Part shown: one piece after another, positions 26,775-36,098 of the stretch
Layout of the letters: each line of letters starts with the position of its first letter
How positions within the stretch are numbered: position 1 is the stretch's first letter
NCBI GenBank assembly: GCA_963812475.1
Contig: CAWEVI010000043.1
Location: forward strand, 1 to 64,000
Source of the DNA: JAMXLO01 sp963812475
GTDB taxonomy: Bacteria; Pseudomonadota; Alphaproteobacteria; Acetobacterales; Acetobacteraceae
Direction: 5' to 3'
DNA: 64,000 nt
Position numbers and translations under genes: made by a program
Notes under the pieces: generated by a model
Seen by the model: only the letters and a program-made list of their open reading frames with translations
The model's database searches: none
Told to the model about the DNA's origin: nothing

Positions 26775-27838
26775 CAGTTGAGGCGCAGGTCCGTGATGTG
26801 CTTCGGATCGGGCTTCAGTTCGCCCTTCTCCACGCGCTTGACGATGTCGGTCAGCACGACGTTCGCGGGAGTGGCTATGCCGATCTCCTCACCCTTTTGC
26901 GCGACCAGGCCGTTGAGGAACTCGATCTCGGTGCGTCGGCCCTTCACCATGTCCTGCCCCATCGACGGCCGATGCTCGCCCCCGCCCGCCTTGTTCACTT
27001 CGGCCAGCCGATGTTCGTCGTATTCGTGCGTCGCCTTGGCATCGCCTTCGCCGGCGCGCGCGATGATCTCGGGGTCGAGGTGCTGGATCTCCTCCAGCTC
27101 ATAGCCGAGCGCCTGGCCGACGCGAATCGCCTCGCTGCCGAGGCGGGCGGAAAAACTGCGGATCGCGTCGTTGCGAACCATGTCCCTGCCGATCATGCCG
27201 GTGCACGCGGACAGTCCGTTGCCCATGACGTTGGTCACCAGCTTCGACCAGCGTTCGCCCCAGAGGTTCTCGGTGACCATGGCGCTGTCCGCCAGCCCCA
27301 CCAGCCGGCAGATCTCCTTCACCCGGTCGGTGACGCGGCCGTGCACCTCACCGGTACGGAACACGGTGTGCTTTGCGCCGCTCTTCCCGGCGGCGCGACG
27401 CACATGGCCGGGCTCGCACAGATCGACGGTGATGGAACTTGCGATGCAGCCTACCGTCTTGCCCCAGCCCACCACGCCGGCGATGGTCTCCTCGTTCATG
27501 CAGTTCTGCAACGAGACGATGAAACCGTTCGGCGAAAGATACTGGCTGATCAGTGTCGTGGCCCATTCGGTGTCGTACGACTTCATGCACACGAAGGCGA
27601 TGTCGATCGGCCTTTCCTTTGCCAGATGCTGCGCGTCGGTCAGGTGCAGCGCGCGCACTTTCACGGTGAATTCCGGCACGTCGCGGATGTGGCTGATCTT
27701 CAGGCCGTGGCTCTGCATGCGCGCGACATGCTCCGGCCACGGATCGATGAATGTCACGTCCTCTCCGGCCTGCGCCATATGTGCGCCGGCATAACCGCCG
27801 ACCGCGCCCACGCCCATGAATGCTATTCTGTTGGCCAT
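26774..27838 (-). CDS. Ketopantoate reductase (PanE/ApbA)-family oxidoreductase
   Basis: A 354-residue protein with an N-terminal Rossmann motif (IAFMGVGAVGGYAGAHMAQAG) and the family helix GERWSKLVTNVMGNGLSACTG with a catalytic Lys. An ordinary PanE is about 300 residues; this one has an extended middle (LDPEIIARAGEGDAKATHEYDEHRL) ahead of the GGGEHRPSMGQDMVKGRRTEIEFLNG motif. The location inside a catabolic run, away from pantothenate genes, suggests reduction or oxidation of a different 2-oxo or 3-hydroxy acid. Confidence 0.8.
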   Translation of the reverse strand: MANRIAFMGVGAVGGYAGAHMAQAGEDVTFIDPWPEHVARMQSHGLKISHIRDVPEFTVKVRALHLTDAQHLAKERPIDIAFVCMKSYDTEWATTLISQYLSPNGFIVSLQNCMNEETIAGVVGWGKTVGCIASSITVDLCEPGHVRRAAGKSGAKHTVFRTGEVHGRVTDRVKEICRLVGLADSAMVTENLWGERWSKLVTNVMGNGLSACTGMIGRDMVRNDAIRSFSARLGSEAIRVGQALGYELEEIQHLDPEIIARAGEGDAKATHEYDEHRLAEVNKAGGGEHRPSMGQDMVKGRRTEIEFLNGLVAQKGEEIGIATPANVVLTDIVKRVEKGELKPDPKHITDLRLN

Positions 27839-27868
27839 GTTTCTCTCCCTCGATCGTGTGTGCAGTGG

Positions 27869-28183
27869 TTAGCCGCCGATCTCGTCGGCTACCTCGATGA
27901 TCTCGCGCGTGCGCGTGACGCGGGTTCCCCAGCGCGCGTCAAATTCGGCGATCAGTGTGTGGATTGCAGGCGAAGCGGTGACCGCTTCCGCGGCGGTTAC
28001 GTTGGCGAACTGGTAGAATGCGTGGTGCATGGACGGGTCACTGCGGCTCCAGCCGCGCCAGGCCTTGACGGCCGCGAAAGCCTTCATCGCGTCGGGCAGA
28101 TGCTCGGCTCGATACCAGCGATCGAAGTCGCGTCGATCGGCTTCGGCCACCACGGCGCGCACCACCAGATACGCCTTGCCCAT
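27869..28183 (-). CDS. Small EthD-like/dimeric alpha-beta barrel protein
   Basis: A 104-residue protein: MGKAYLVVRAVVAEADRRDFDRWYRAEHLPDAMKAF, a pattern typical of EthD-like and stress-response dimeric alpha-beta barrels (strand, helix with WY..EHLP). Such proteins bind or transform hydrophobic or aromatic compounds. It sits between an LLM oxidoreductase (13 bp upstream) and the PanE-like gene. The ATG at 28183 is chosen; the frame extends eight codons upstream without a better ribosome site. Confidence 0.7.
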   Translation of the reverse strand: MGKAYLVVRAVVAEADRRDFDRWYRAEHLPDAMKAFAAVKAWRGWSRSDPSMHHAFYQFANVTAAEAVTASPAIHTLIAEFDARWGTRVTRTREIIEVADEIGG

Positions 28184-28196
28184 CGTTCGCTCCCGC

Positions 28197-29336
28197 TCAC
28201 ACTGCAAGCCGCAGACCCAGACGCTCGAGCCGCGGAACCACTTCCTGCACGAAGAACGGAATTTCCTTCAGGTAGTCGAGGAAGGCAACCGAGGTGCCGG
28301 CGAGCCCCAACTCGCTCATCTGCGACATGTCGGCAACGATGTCGTCCGGTGTGCCGACCAGTGGAAACGTGCCCGGATAAGCGCCGTCGTAGCGTTTGCC
28401 GGAAGCGCGCATAAAGCGGTTTACCAGCGGGCGGCGGATTTCGTTGCCCGCGTCGTCTTTCACCACCGAGCCACGTTGGCGACGGTAATAGGCTTGGCCG
28501 TCTGCATCCGCCATCTCCTCGGCGAAGTAGTGATAGAAGTCGTCGGCCTCGCGCCGCGTCGGCCGGCACACCACATGCGACATCGTGTAGATATCGACGC
28601 GTCTGTTGTGGCGCGCGACGTGGCTGTGGACGTCTGCGAGCAGGTCAGGGGCCTGATCGAGTTCACTCATTGTGGTGAACAGCACGTCGGCCGTTCGTGC
28701 GGCGAAGTCGCGCCCCTTCGGCGAGAACCCCGCCGACATCACCGCCGGCCATGGCCGTTGCACCGAGACGGGATCGGTCTGAAGCCGCCGCAGATGGAAG
28801 AACTCGCCGTCCCAATCGAACTCCGGACCGCCTTGCAGCAGCCGCGACCAGATGCGGAACCATTCGAGCCCATGGTCATAGCGGCGAGCCTGGTCGATCG
28901 TGACGCCGTGCAGGTCGAACTCCTCCTGGTTCCAGCCGCACACGATGTTGAGGCCGGCGCGGCCATGCGTGATGTGGTCGATCGTGGCGATCGCCTTGGC
29001 GCCGAATGCCGGCGTGACCAGGGGCACGTGCACGGTGGAAAAGATCGCGATGCGCCGTGTCAATGCGCCAAGTGCCGCGCCGTGCGTCAGGGTCTCGAAC
29101 GAGCGGCCATAGATGTTGGCCTTGCCCTGGAAGCCACGCCATTTCGCCACGGGAAGGATGAACTCGAGCCCTGCCGCATCGGCGATCCGCGTCATCGCGA
29201 CAATGTCGTCCCAGTTCGCGCGCCAGCGTTCGGGTGCCAGGCTCATCGTCAGCCCGCCATCGCAATTGGCGCTGAACACGCCGAGCTTGAACTTGTTCGG
29301 TCCGAACAGCGGATTGTTAGCGCGTGATCGGTCCAT
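28197..29336 (-). CDS. LLM-class flavin-dependent monooxygenase (RutA/SsuD-like)
   Basis: About 379 residues of luciferase-like monooxygenase: FKLGVFSANCDGGLT, ADAAGLEFILPVAKWRGFQG, then GLNIVCGWNQEEFDLHG and MSAGFSPKGRDFAA. The pattern matches RutA and alkanesulfonate/dimethylsulfone monooxygenases that insert oxygen using FMNH2. The ATG at 29336 is preferred because GGAG lies six bases upstream; the ATG two codons earlier abuts the GGAG. First gene of the minus-strand run 29336-23565. Confidence 0.82.
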   Translation of the reverse strand: MDRSRANNPLFGPNKFKLGVFSANCDGGLTMSLAPERWRANWDDIVAMTRIADAAGLEFILPVAKWRGFQGKANIYGRSFETLTHGAALGALTRRIAIFSTVHVPLVTPAFGAKAIATIDHITHGRAGLNIVCGWNQEEFDLHGVTIDQARRYDHGLEWFRIWSRLLQGGPEFDWDGEFFHLRRLQTDPVSVQRPWPAVMSAGFSPKGRDFAARTADVLFTTMSELDQAPDLLADVHSHVARHNRRVDIYTMSHVVCRPTRREADDFYHYFAEEMADADGQAYYRRQRGSVVKDDAGNEIRRPLVNRFMRASGKRYDGAYPGTFPLVGTPDDIVADMSQMSELGLAGTSVAFLDYLKEIPFFVQEVVPRLERLGLRLAV

Positions 29337-29345
29337 GCTCATCTC

Positions 29346-29437
29346 CACCGTCATGGCAGGGCTTGACCGGCTTGTCCCGGCCATCCGATCCCACCGTCAG
29401 TGCAACGATATGGCCGGGTCAAGCTGGGCCACGACGG
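29346..29437. repeat. Inverted-repeat element of the CCGTCATGG/CCGGCCAT type
   Basis: Two imperfect palindromes, CCGTCATGGCAGGGCTTGACC...CCCGGCCAT and ATGGCCGGGTCAAGC...ACGACGG, are partly complementary to each other. Related CGTCATGGTCGGC hairpins occur at 56659 and about 59249. Probably a dispersed intergenic repeat; one end overlaps the LLM gene leader. Confidence 0.6.
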
Positions 29438-29446
29438 TAGCGTGGG

Positions 29447-30628
29447 CTACAGGACCTGGATCAACTGCGTCTTCAGATACGCCGACTCCGGCAAATGCGG
29501 GTGGACCGGATGGTCCGGCCCCGCGCCGCCGGTGAACACGATGCGGCCCTCGCGTCTGGCGCGGTGCAGGCCGCTGGCGATCTGCGCCGCCCACGCCTCC
29601 AGCAGCGCATGATGGCTGCACGAGGCGACGAATAGAAATCCGCCGGGCGCCACCAGCGCGGCCGCGAGCCGCGCCATCCGCCCGTAGGCGCGCAACCCAG
29701 CCGCGGCGTCCTTGCGCGCCGGGGCGAACGCGGGTGGATCGCACACCACGATGTCGAACCGTTCTCCCGCCATCGCGGCCATCGCATCAAACGCATCGTC
29801 GCGCCGTACACGCACACGCTCGGAAATGCCGTTCAGCGCCGCGGCCTGTTCGGCCTGCGCCAGGGCGGGTGCACTGCTGTCCACCAGCGTCACTTCGCTC
29901 GCGCCCGCCGCGGCACAGCGCAGCCCGAACGCGCCGAGATGGCAGAACACGTCGAGCACGCGCGCACCGTTTGCCACAGCCGCCACGCGATCGCGGCTCG
30001 GTCGCTGGTCGAAGTACCAGCCGGTCTTCTGCCCGCTCAGCGGATCGACCGGAAAACGCACACCGCCTTCGACAACCTCGACACTGGCGTCCAAGCCCGA
30101 CAGCAGGGCGACGTTCTCCGGCAAGCCTTCCTGACGGCGCGCCGCCGCATCGTTGCGCGCCACGACGGCACGCAACGGCAACAGCCCGGTCAATGCCTCG
30201 ACGAGCAGCGGCGTCAGCCGATCCATTCCCGCGGTATTCGCCTGCAAGACGGCGACATCGTCGTATCGGTCGATCACCAGCCCCGGCAGGCGATCGGCCT
30301 CGGCATGCACCAGGCGATGGAAATTCGTGTCGCATACGTGTTCGCGCAACGCGATCGCCTCGCGTAACCGCACACGCATCCAGTCCAGATCGACAACCGC
30401 GGCAGGGTCCCGATCCAGCAGTCGGGCAGCGATCAGGCTGTGCGGATTGAACATGAAGGTGCCGAACCGCGCGCCGTCGTCGCCTTCGATCTGCACCAAA
30501 CCCCCCGGCGCCATCTGCCGGTACTCGGGCTTCATCGCGATCTCGTTGGAGAACACCCAGGGGGAGCCAGCCCGCAGCCGCCGCCCCTCGCCGGGACGGA
30601 GCCGTAGCGTCGGCTTGTCGCCGTTCAA
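29447..30628 (-). CDS. Class I SAM-dependent rRNA methyltransferase, RlmI-like
   Basis: A 393-residue protein with an N-terminal PUA domain (LRLRPGEGRRLRAGSPWVFSNEI), an EEHVEA-like middle, and a Rossmann methyltransferase domain (VLDVFCHLGAFGLRCAAAGA, then VVCDPPAFAPARKD as motif IV). RlmI makes m5C1962 in 23S rRNA; substrate specificity is inferred from family. The TTG start at 30628 overlaps the hemA stop (TTGA). The frame is open a further 63 codons upstream but only inside hemA. Confidence 0.82.
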   Translation of the reverse strand: MNGDKPTLRLRPGEGRRLRAGSPWVFSNEIAMKPEYRQMAPGGLVQIEGDDGARFGTFMFNPHSLIAARLLDRDPAAVVDLDWMRVRLREAIALREHVCDTNFHRLVHAEADRLPGLVIDRYDDVAVLQANTAGMDRLTPLLVEALTGLLPLRAVVARNDAAARRQEGLPENVALLSGLDASVEVVEGGVRFPVDPLSGQKTGWYFDQRPSRDRVAAVANGARVLDVFCHLGAFGLRCAAAGASEVTLVDSSAPALAQAEQAAALNGISERVRVRRDDAFDAMAAMAGERFDIVVCDPPAFAPARKDAAAGLRAYGRMARLAAALVAPGGFLFVASCSHHALLEAWAAQIASGLHRARREGRIVFTGGAGPDHPVHPHLPESAYLKTQLIQVL

Positions 30629-31827
30629 GCGGCAGCGCGCCGCGCCGGCAGCAGAATCGCGGTGAGTGCCGCCACCAGCCGATCCATCATCGCATCGGTG
30701 TGCAACGGCGTTGGCGTCAGCCGCAGCCGCTCCTCGCCGCGAGGAACGGTCGGATAGTTGATCGGCGTGGCGTATATGGCGAATTCGTCGAGCAGCCGCC
30801 GGCTGACCTCGCTGCATCGCGCCGCGTCGCCTATATGCAGCGGCACGATGTGGCTGACCGACGGCAGCGTCGGCAGTCCCGCAGCCGTCAGCCGCCGCTT
30901 CAATGTGTCGGCACGCTCGAACAACCTGGCACGACGTCCGGCATCGGCCCGCACATGCCGTATGCTGGCCAGCGCCGCCGCGGCGATCATCGGCGGCAGC
31001 GACGTGGTAAAGATGAAGCCGGGCGCGCAGGAGCGGATATAGTCCGCCACCTGGGCATCTCCGGCGATATAGCCGCCATGGCAGCCGAATGCCTTGGCCA
31101 ACGTCCCCTCGATCAGGTCGATCCGCGCGGCGACGCCGTCGCGCTCGGCCACGCCGGCGCCGGACGGGCCGTACATGCCCACTGCGTGCACCTCGTCCAG
31201 ATAGGTCATCGCTCCGCAGCGGGTGGCCAGATCGCAGATCGCCTCGATCGGCGCGATATCGGCGTCCATCGAGTAGACCGATTCGAAGGCGATCAGTTTC
31301 GGGGCCGCCGCCGGCGCCATGGCCAGCAGTTCCTGAAGATGCGCCAGATCGTTGTGGCGGAAGATGTGGCAGGTCGCCTTCGATCCCCGGATGCCGGCAA
31401 TCATCGAGGCATGATTCCTGGCGTCCGAGAACACGTGCCAGTTCGGCAGTGAATTCAGGATTGTGGACAGCGCCGCCTGATTGGACACGAAGCCGGAGGT
31501 GAACAGCAGCGCCGCCGCCTTGCCGTGCAGGTCGGCCAATTCGGCCTCCAGCGCGGCGTGCGCAGGACTGGTGCCGCCGATGTTGCGTGTGCCGCCAGCC
31601 CCGGCGCCCATGGCCTGCGCGGCCGAACAGGCTGCCTGGACGACTGCGGGATGGCCGCCCATGCCGAGATAGTCGTTGGACGACCAGACCAGCACCTCGC
31701 TGCCGTCAGGCCGTCGATACAGTGGGAAGCGATCCGCCTGCTTCTGCAATGGCGTGAAGCGGCGGTAGCGCCCCTGCGCCTGGATGGCGTCCAATGTCTC
31801 CCGGCAATGGGCGTGGAATGGGTGCAT
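30625..31827 (-). CDS. hemA: 5-aminolevulinate synthase
   Basis: A 400-residue PLP enzyme condensing glycine and succinyl-CoA to 5-aminolevulinate, the first step of tetrapyrrole synthesis by the alphaproteobacterial C4 route. Diagnostic segments: GGTRNIGGTSPAHAALEAELADLHGK, ALLFTSGFVSNQAALSTI, YLDEVHAVGMYGPSGAGVAERDG, and the PLP lysine in EGTLAKAFGCHGGYIAG. Length is normal for the family. The gene is followed by, and overlaps, the RlmI-like gene. The upstream 150 bp carry no Fnr box. Confidence 0.9.
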   Translation of the reverse strand: MHPFHAHCRETLDAIQAQGRYRRFTPLQKQADRFPLYRRPDGSEVLVWSSNDYLGMGGHPAVVQAACSAAQAMGAGAGGTRNIGGTSPAHAALEAELADLHGKAAALLFTSGFVSNQAALSTILNSLPNWHVFSDARNHASMIAGIRGSKATCHIFRHNDLAHLQELLAMAPAAAPKLIAFESVYSMDADIAPIEAICDLATRCGAMTYLDEVHAVGMYGPSGAGVAERDGVAARIDLIEGTLAKAFGCHGGYIAGDAQVADYIRSCAPGFIFTTSLPPMIAAAALASIRHVRADAGRRARLFERADTLKRRLTAAGLPTLPSVSHIVPLHIGDAARCSEVSRRLLDEFAIYATPINYPTVPRGEERLRLTPTPLHTDAMMDRLVAALTAILLPARRAAA

Positions 31828-31956
31828 CGCTCGCGCGGCCTCCAGTGTGGGGTGATTTTATTACACTTTCGTCCGATTACGAAGCCTCAAATGCCAACAA
31901 TCCCCGAGCGTGGGTTAATATTGCTTCACCTGTGTGCCGTCTCCCGAGCGGTCGGA

Positions 31957-31996
31957 CGCTCAGTGGACATGGACGACGCTCAGTGGACATAGACGC
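31957..31996. repeat. Tandem 20-bp duplication over a stop codon
   Basis: CGCTCAGTGGACATGGACGA is followed directly by CGCTCAGTGGACATAGACGC. The right copy encodes the last codons (VYVH) and stop of the lipoprotein gene at 31980; the left copy repeats that terminal coding sequence downstream of the stop. Confidence 0.8.
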
Positions 31997-32387
31997 GAAC
32001 CTCGCGCGTTAGGCCCGCGGGTTCCGTCCGTAGTCCAAGTTGGATGCGGCTCTCGGCCACGCCCTGCGCCATTATGGCCCGCATCACCTCGGTGGCGCTG
32101 CCCTGCGCCTGGGCCGCATCGCCGCCGGCAGGAAGCATGGCAATGACATCATACTGCACACCGGGCGCCCGTGTCTCGGCTTCACGCACGGCATAGCGCA
32201 GCACATCCTGATAGTTCGGATTGGGCGTGTCGTAGCCGATCGTGAGCAGTGCCACCCGCGGATCGCTCTTGGGCGCAGCCGGCGCGGCGGCGGCCGTGGC
32301 CTCCGGCGAGGGTGCGAACGTCGTCTGGTCAATCAGCTTGCAGCCGACCAGCGCCAGGGTCGCCAGCAAGACCAACACCGCTTTCAT
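31980..32387 (-). CDS. Small lipoprotein
   Basis: A 135-residue lipoprotein with signal MKAVLVLLATLALVGC (lipobox LVGC). An Ala/Pro-rich spacer precedes a soluble domain (VALLTIGYDTPNPNYQDVLRYAVREAETRAPGVQYDVIAM ... VMRAIMAQGVAESRIQLG) with OmpA/SH3-like spacing but no recognised family. The ATG at 32387 starts the signal peptide. It is divergent from the carbamoylase-type hydrolase gene. Likely anchored in the inner leaflet of the outer membrane. Confidence 0.7.
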   Translation of the reverse strand: MKAVLVLLATLALVGCKLIDQTTFAPSPEATAAAAPAAPKSDPRVALLTIGYDTPNPNYQDVLRYAVREAETRAPGVQYDVIAMLPAGGDAAQAQGSATEVMRAIMAQGVAESRIQLGLRTEPAGLTREVRVYVH

Positions 32388-32484
32388 TGCGCCCACTGAC
32401 CACCATGCATCGATTCCCGGCCGCAGGCTTGCAGCTAGCCGGCTGGCGGGCAAGATGCGAGCCCTGGGTCCAGGGGTGTTTCGC

Positions 32485-33732
32485 ATGCCGTCACAGACCA
32501 ACCAGCGCATCGACGGCAAACGGCTGTGGGACAGCCTGATGGCGATGGCCGAGATCGGCGCGACGCCGAGGGGCGGGGTGCGCCGGCTGACCCTGACCGA
32601 TGTGGACCGGCGTGGCCGCGACCGGTTCCGTGCCGAATGCGAGGCGGCGGGTCTTGCGGTGCGGGTCGATGCGATCGGCAACATGTTCGCCCGTCGCGCC
32701 GGCCGCGATCCTGGGCGCCTGCCGGTGCTGTTCGGCAGCCACCTCGACAGCCAGCCAAGCGGCGGAAAATTCGACGGGGCGCTGGGCGTGCTGGCCGGGC
32801 TCGAGGTGATGCACACGCTGAACGACCTCGGCATCGTCACCGAGGCGCCGCTGGAACTGGTTAACTGGACCGACGAGGAGGGCAGCCGGTTCGGCCATTC
32901 GCTGATGGGCTCGGGCGTGTGGGTGGGGGTGTTTCCGCTCGACACGGCCTATGGCCTGACCGACACCGAGGGCACGACGGTGCGGCACGCGCTGGACGGG
33001 ATCGGCTATCGCGGCCCGGCGCAGGCGGCGGCGTTTCCGGCGGACGCGTATTTCGAGCTGCATATCGAGCAGGGGCCGATCCTGCAGAACGAGGCAAAGC
33101 AGATTGGTATCGTGACCGGCGCGCAGGCTCAGGTCTGGTACGACGCGGTCGCCACCGGGCAGGATTCGCATGCCGGCACGACGCCGCCCTCGGCGCGCAA
33201 GGACGCCCTGGTGTGCGCCGCGCGGATCATCGACCTGGTGGATCGGATGATGCGCGCGCGAGGCGAGGACGGGCGCGGCACGGTCGGGCAGCTTCTGGTC
33301 TCGCCCAACAGCCGCAACGTGATCCCGGGCGAGGTGCGCTTTTCCGTCGAGTTCCGCCATCCTGACGCGGCCGAACTGGACCGGCTGGATGCGCAGTTCC
33401 CGCGCGAGGCCGGGTTCATCGCACGCGATTGCGGCGTGACGCTGGAGTTGGCGAAGTTGTTTAGCATCCCGGCGCAACCATTTGATCCTGCATGCGTTGA
33501 CCTCGTGCGCGATGCGGCCGCGGGGCTTGGCTATTCGGCGCGGGAGATCGTGTCGGGCGCCGGCCACGATGCGGTGTATGTCGCGCGGCACGTGCCGACC
33601 GCGATGATCTTCACCCCCTGCAAGGACGGGCTGTCGCACAACGAGGCGGAGAGCATCGAGCCTGAGGAGGCCGAGGCTGGGGCGCAGGTGCTGTTCCAGG
33701 CGGTGCTGGCGCGGGCGAACCGGACGGTGTGA
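32485..33732 (+). CDS. Zn-dependent hydrolase, allantoate amidohydrolase/N-carbamoyl-amino-acid hydrolase family
   Basis: A 415-residue M20-fold amidohydrolase. Metal-binding motifs: GSHLDSQPSGGKFDGALGVLAGLEV, WTDEEGSRFGHSLMGSG, FELHIEQGPILQ, and the C-terminal SGAGHDAVYVARHVPTAMIF...LSHNEAE. These enzymes cleave N-carbamoyl amino acids or allantoate/ureidoglycine. No hydantoinase or allantoinase is nearby, so the substrate remains open. ATG 32485 has AGGGG nine bases upstream; the frame is open further but runs through the divergent lipoprotein gene. Confidence 0.82.
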   Translation: MPSQTNQRIDGKRLWDSLMAMAEIGATPRGGVRRLTLTDVDRRGRDRFRAECEAAGLAVRVDAIGNMFARRAGRDPGRLPVLFGSHLDSQPSGGKFDGALGVLAGLEVMHTLNDLGIVTEAPLELVNWTDEEGSRFGHSLMGSGVWVGVFPLDTAYGLTDTEGTTVRHALDGIGYRGPAQAAAFPADAYFELHIEQGPILQNEAKQIGIVTGAQAQVWYDAVATGQDSHAGTTPPSARKDALVCAARIIDLVDRMMRARGEDGRGTVGQLLVSPNSRNVIPGEVRFSVEFRHPDAAELDRLDAQFPREAGFIARDCGVTLELAKLFSIPAQPFDPACVDLVRDAAAGLGYSAREIVSGAGHDAVYVARHVPTAMIFTPCKDGLSHNEAESIEPEEAEAGAQVLFQAVLARANRTV

Positions 33733-34028
33733 AGTTGGAACTGGCGGGTCAATACTGTTCCAGACGATGCAGGTGCGCGGCGAACCTGGCGCTTCGGTTC
33801 GGCCGGACTCCGCCGCAATCCTCCGCCGCAATCAGTGAGGTAACTTCGGCACGGTACGCGTCGGGTTACAGCGGTTTCTCGGTAGAATCCGGTCGGGATC
33901 AGCGCGGGTGCGATACATCCGTAGGCCGCCCCGCACTGCCCGTCTCACTCACGCCCGTTTGACCCACCGAGCTGCACTTGCCCACCCTCCGGGGTGCTCC
34001 TATAGGCGCCGCCATTCGAGGAGAAGAC
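33733..34028. other. Leader/intergenic region before transketolase
   Basis: 296 bp with no gene. It contains a small direct repeat (CCGCCGCAATC twice near 33820) and a GC-rich segment ending in GGAGAAGAC, the transketolase ribosome site. No riboswitch core that I recognise. The promoter for the tkt-gap-pgk genes is expected here. Confidence 0.5.
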
Positions 34029-36065
34029 ATGGCCGGTCCAGATGCGCTCACCATCGACAACCCCGCGCTCGCCCACCAGGCGCAGCTTCTGGCGCGGCCG
34101 CCCACCCAGGCGTGGCACATGGCGAACGCCATCCGCGCGCTCGCCATCGACGGAGTCGAGGCAGCCAAGTCGGGCCATCCCGGCATGCCGATGGGCATGG
34201 CGGACGTTGCCACCGCGCTGTGGACCCGCTTCCACCGGTTCGACGCCGCCGATCCACGGTGGCCCGACCGCGACCGCTTCGTGCTCTCCGCCGGCCATGG
34301 CTCCCTGTTGCTCTACGCGCTGCTCTACCTCACCGGCCACGAGGGCATGGGGATCGACGAGATCAAGCGCTTCCGTCAGCTCGGCTCCCCGGCCGCGGGT
34401 CATCCGGAATTCGGCGAGCACCCCGCCATCGAGACCACCACAGGCCCGCTTGGCCAGGGGTTCGCCACGGCGGTCGGCATGGCGCTGGCCGAACGCCTGC
34501 TCGCCGCGCGGTTCGGCCGTTCGCTGGTCGATCACCGCACCTGGGTGATCGCCTCCGACGGCGACCTGATGGAGGGGATCAGCCACGAGGCTGCCGCGAT
34601 CGCAGGACACCTGTGCCTCTCGAAGTTGACCGTGCTCTACGATGACAACCACATCTCGATCGACGGCGACACGGCACTGGCCTACTCGGACGACGTGCTG
34701 AAGCGTTTCTCCGCCTATGGCTGGGCGGCGAAGCGGATCGACGGCCATGACCCGCAGGAGATCAACGCGGCGCTGTCCTTCGCGGTCCGCTCGAAGAAGC
34801 CGACCGTGATCGCATGCCGCACGATCATCGGCCTCGGCGCCCCCACCAAGGCCGGGACCGCGGCAACTCACGGCTCGCCGCTGGGTCCGCAGGAGGCGGC
34901 GGCGGCGAAGGCCGCGCTGGGCTGGCACGAACCGGCGTTCACCGTGCCGGACGAGCTATTGGAGCGCTGGCGCGCCGCCGGGAGCCGGGGCGCCACCGGA
35001 CGCCGTGCCTGGCTGAAGCGGCTGGCGCACAACGCGATGCGCGGCGAGTTCGAGCGCGTGATGGCCGGGCGGCTGCCGGATGACTTCCACGAGGCAGTCG
35101 GCGCGCTGAGGCAGGACATCGCCGACACCAGGCCGCGCATCGCGACCCGCCAGGCCAGTCAGAAGGCGTTGGACGCGCTGGTGCCCGCAACCCCTGAACT
35201 GGTCGGCGGTTCGGCCGATCTGACGGGCTCCAACCTGACGTTCGTCAAGACCATGGGCACGGTCGGTGCGGGCAATTTCTCCGGTCGCTACATTCACTTC
35301 GGTGTCCGCGAGCACGGAATGGCTGCCGCCGCCAACGGCATGGCGGTGCATGGTGGCCTGATCCCGTATACCGGAACGTTCTTCGTATTCACCGACTACA
35401 TGCGCCCGGCGATCCGTATCGGCGCCATCATGCGCGCGCACGTCATCCACGTGCTGACCCATGACTCCATCGGCCTGGGCGAGGACGGGCCGACGCATCA
35501 GCCGATTGAGCACCTGGCCAGTCTCCGCGCCATGCCGCACCTGCATGTATTTCGCCCGGCCGAAGCGATGGAGACCGCGGAATGCTGGGAGCTGGCGATC
35601 CGCCGGACCGACGGGCCGAGCCTGCTGGTGCTGACCCGACAGGCGCTGCCGACGCTGCGCACCGACACCGCCGAGAACCGATGTGCGCGGGGCGGCTACG
35701 TGCTGGCCGAGGCGGAAGGCCCGCGCCAGGCCACGCTGATCGCCACCGGCTCGGAGGTTTCGATCGCCATGGCGGCCCGCGAGAGCCTTGCCGGCGAGGG
35801 CGTCGGGGTCGCCGTCGTGTCACTTCCGTGTTGGGAGCTGTTCTCCCAGCAGGACGAAGCGTATCGTGGCGAGGTGCTCGGCGGCGTGCCGCGCGTCGGC
35901 ATCGAGGCCGCCGGCGGGTTTGGCTGGGAGCGCTGGCTGGGCAGCGACGGGGTTTTCATCGGCATGACCGGCTACGGAGCCTCCGCGCCTTATGAGGATC
36001 TTTACAAACACTTCGGTATCACGCCCGAAGCCATCGTGGCCGCCGTCCGCAAGCGGCTCGGCTGA
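34029..36065 (+). CDS. tkt: Transketolase
   Basis: A 678-residue thiamine-diphosphate enzyme transferring two-carbon units between ketoses and aldoses in the pentose-phosphate and Calvin pathways. Features: IRALAIDGVEAAKSGHPGMPMGMAD near the N-terminus, the ThDP/Mg motif GDGDLMEGISHEAAAIAGHL...LYDDNHISIDG, FTDYMRPAIRIGAIM and THDSIGLGEDGPTHQPIEHL in the pyrimidine domain, and a C-terminal domain. ATG 34029 has GGAGAAGAC. Length is normal. First gene of tkt-gap-pgk. Confidence 0.95.
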   Translation: MAGPDALTIDNPALAHQAQLLARPPTQAWHMANAIRALAIDGVEAAKSGHPGMPMGMADVATALWTRFHRFDAADPRWPDRDRFVLSAGHGSLLLYALLYLTGHEGMGIDEIKRFRQLGSPAAGHPEFGEHPAIETTTGPLGQGFATAVGMALAERLLAARFGRSLVDHRTWVIASDGDLMEGISHEAAAIAGHLCLSKLTVLYDDNHISIDGDTALAYSDDVLKRFSAYGWAAKRIDGHDPQEINAALSFAVRSKKPTVIACRTIIGLGAPTKAGTAATHGSPLGPQEAAAAKAALGWHEPAFTVPDELLERWRAAGSRGATGRRAWLKRLAHNAMRGEFERVMAGRLPDDFHEAVGALRQDIADTRPRIATRQASQKALDALVPATPELVGGSADLTGSNLTFVKTMGTVGAGNFSGRYIHFGVREHGMAAAANGMAVHGGLIPYTGTFFVFTDYMRPAIRIGAIMRAHVIHVLTHDSIGLGEDGPTHQPIEHLASLRAMPHLHVFRPAEAMETAECWELAIRRTDGPSLLVLTRQALPTLRTDTAENRCARGGYVLAEAEGPRQATLIATGSEVSIAMAARESLAGEGVGVAVVSLPCWELFSQQDEAYRGEVLGGVPRVGIEAAGGFGWERWLGSDGVFIGMTGYGASAPYEDLYKHFGITPEAIVAAVRKRLG

Positions 36066-36098
36066 GGTGCTGAACGACAACAGAGAAGGAATGCACGC

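Noticed and set aside
26798..28414. 538-codon open frame antisense to the PanE-like and EthD-like genes
   Set aside because: Spans two genes on the other strand and reads as His/Arg-rich noise.
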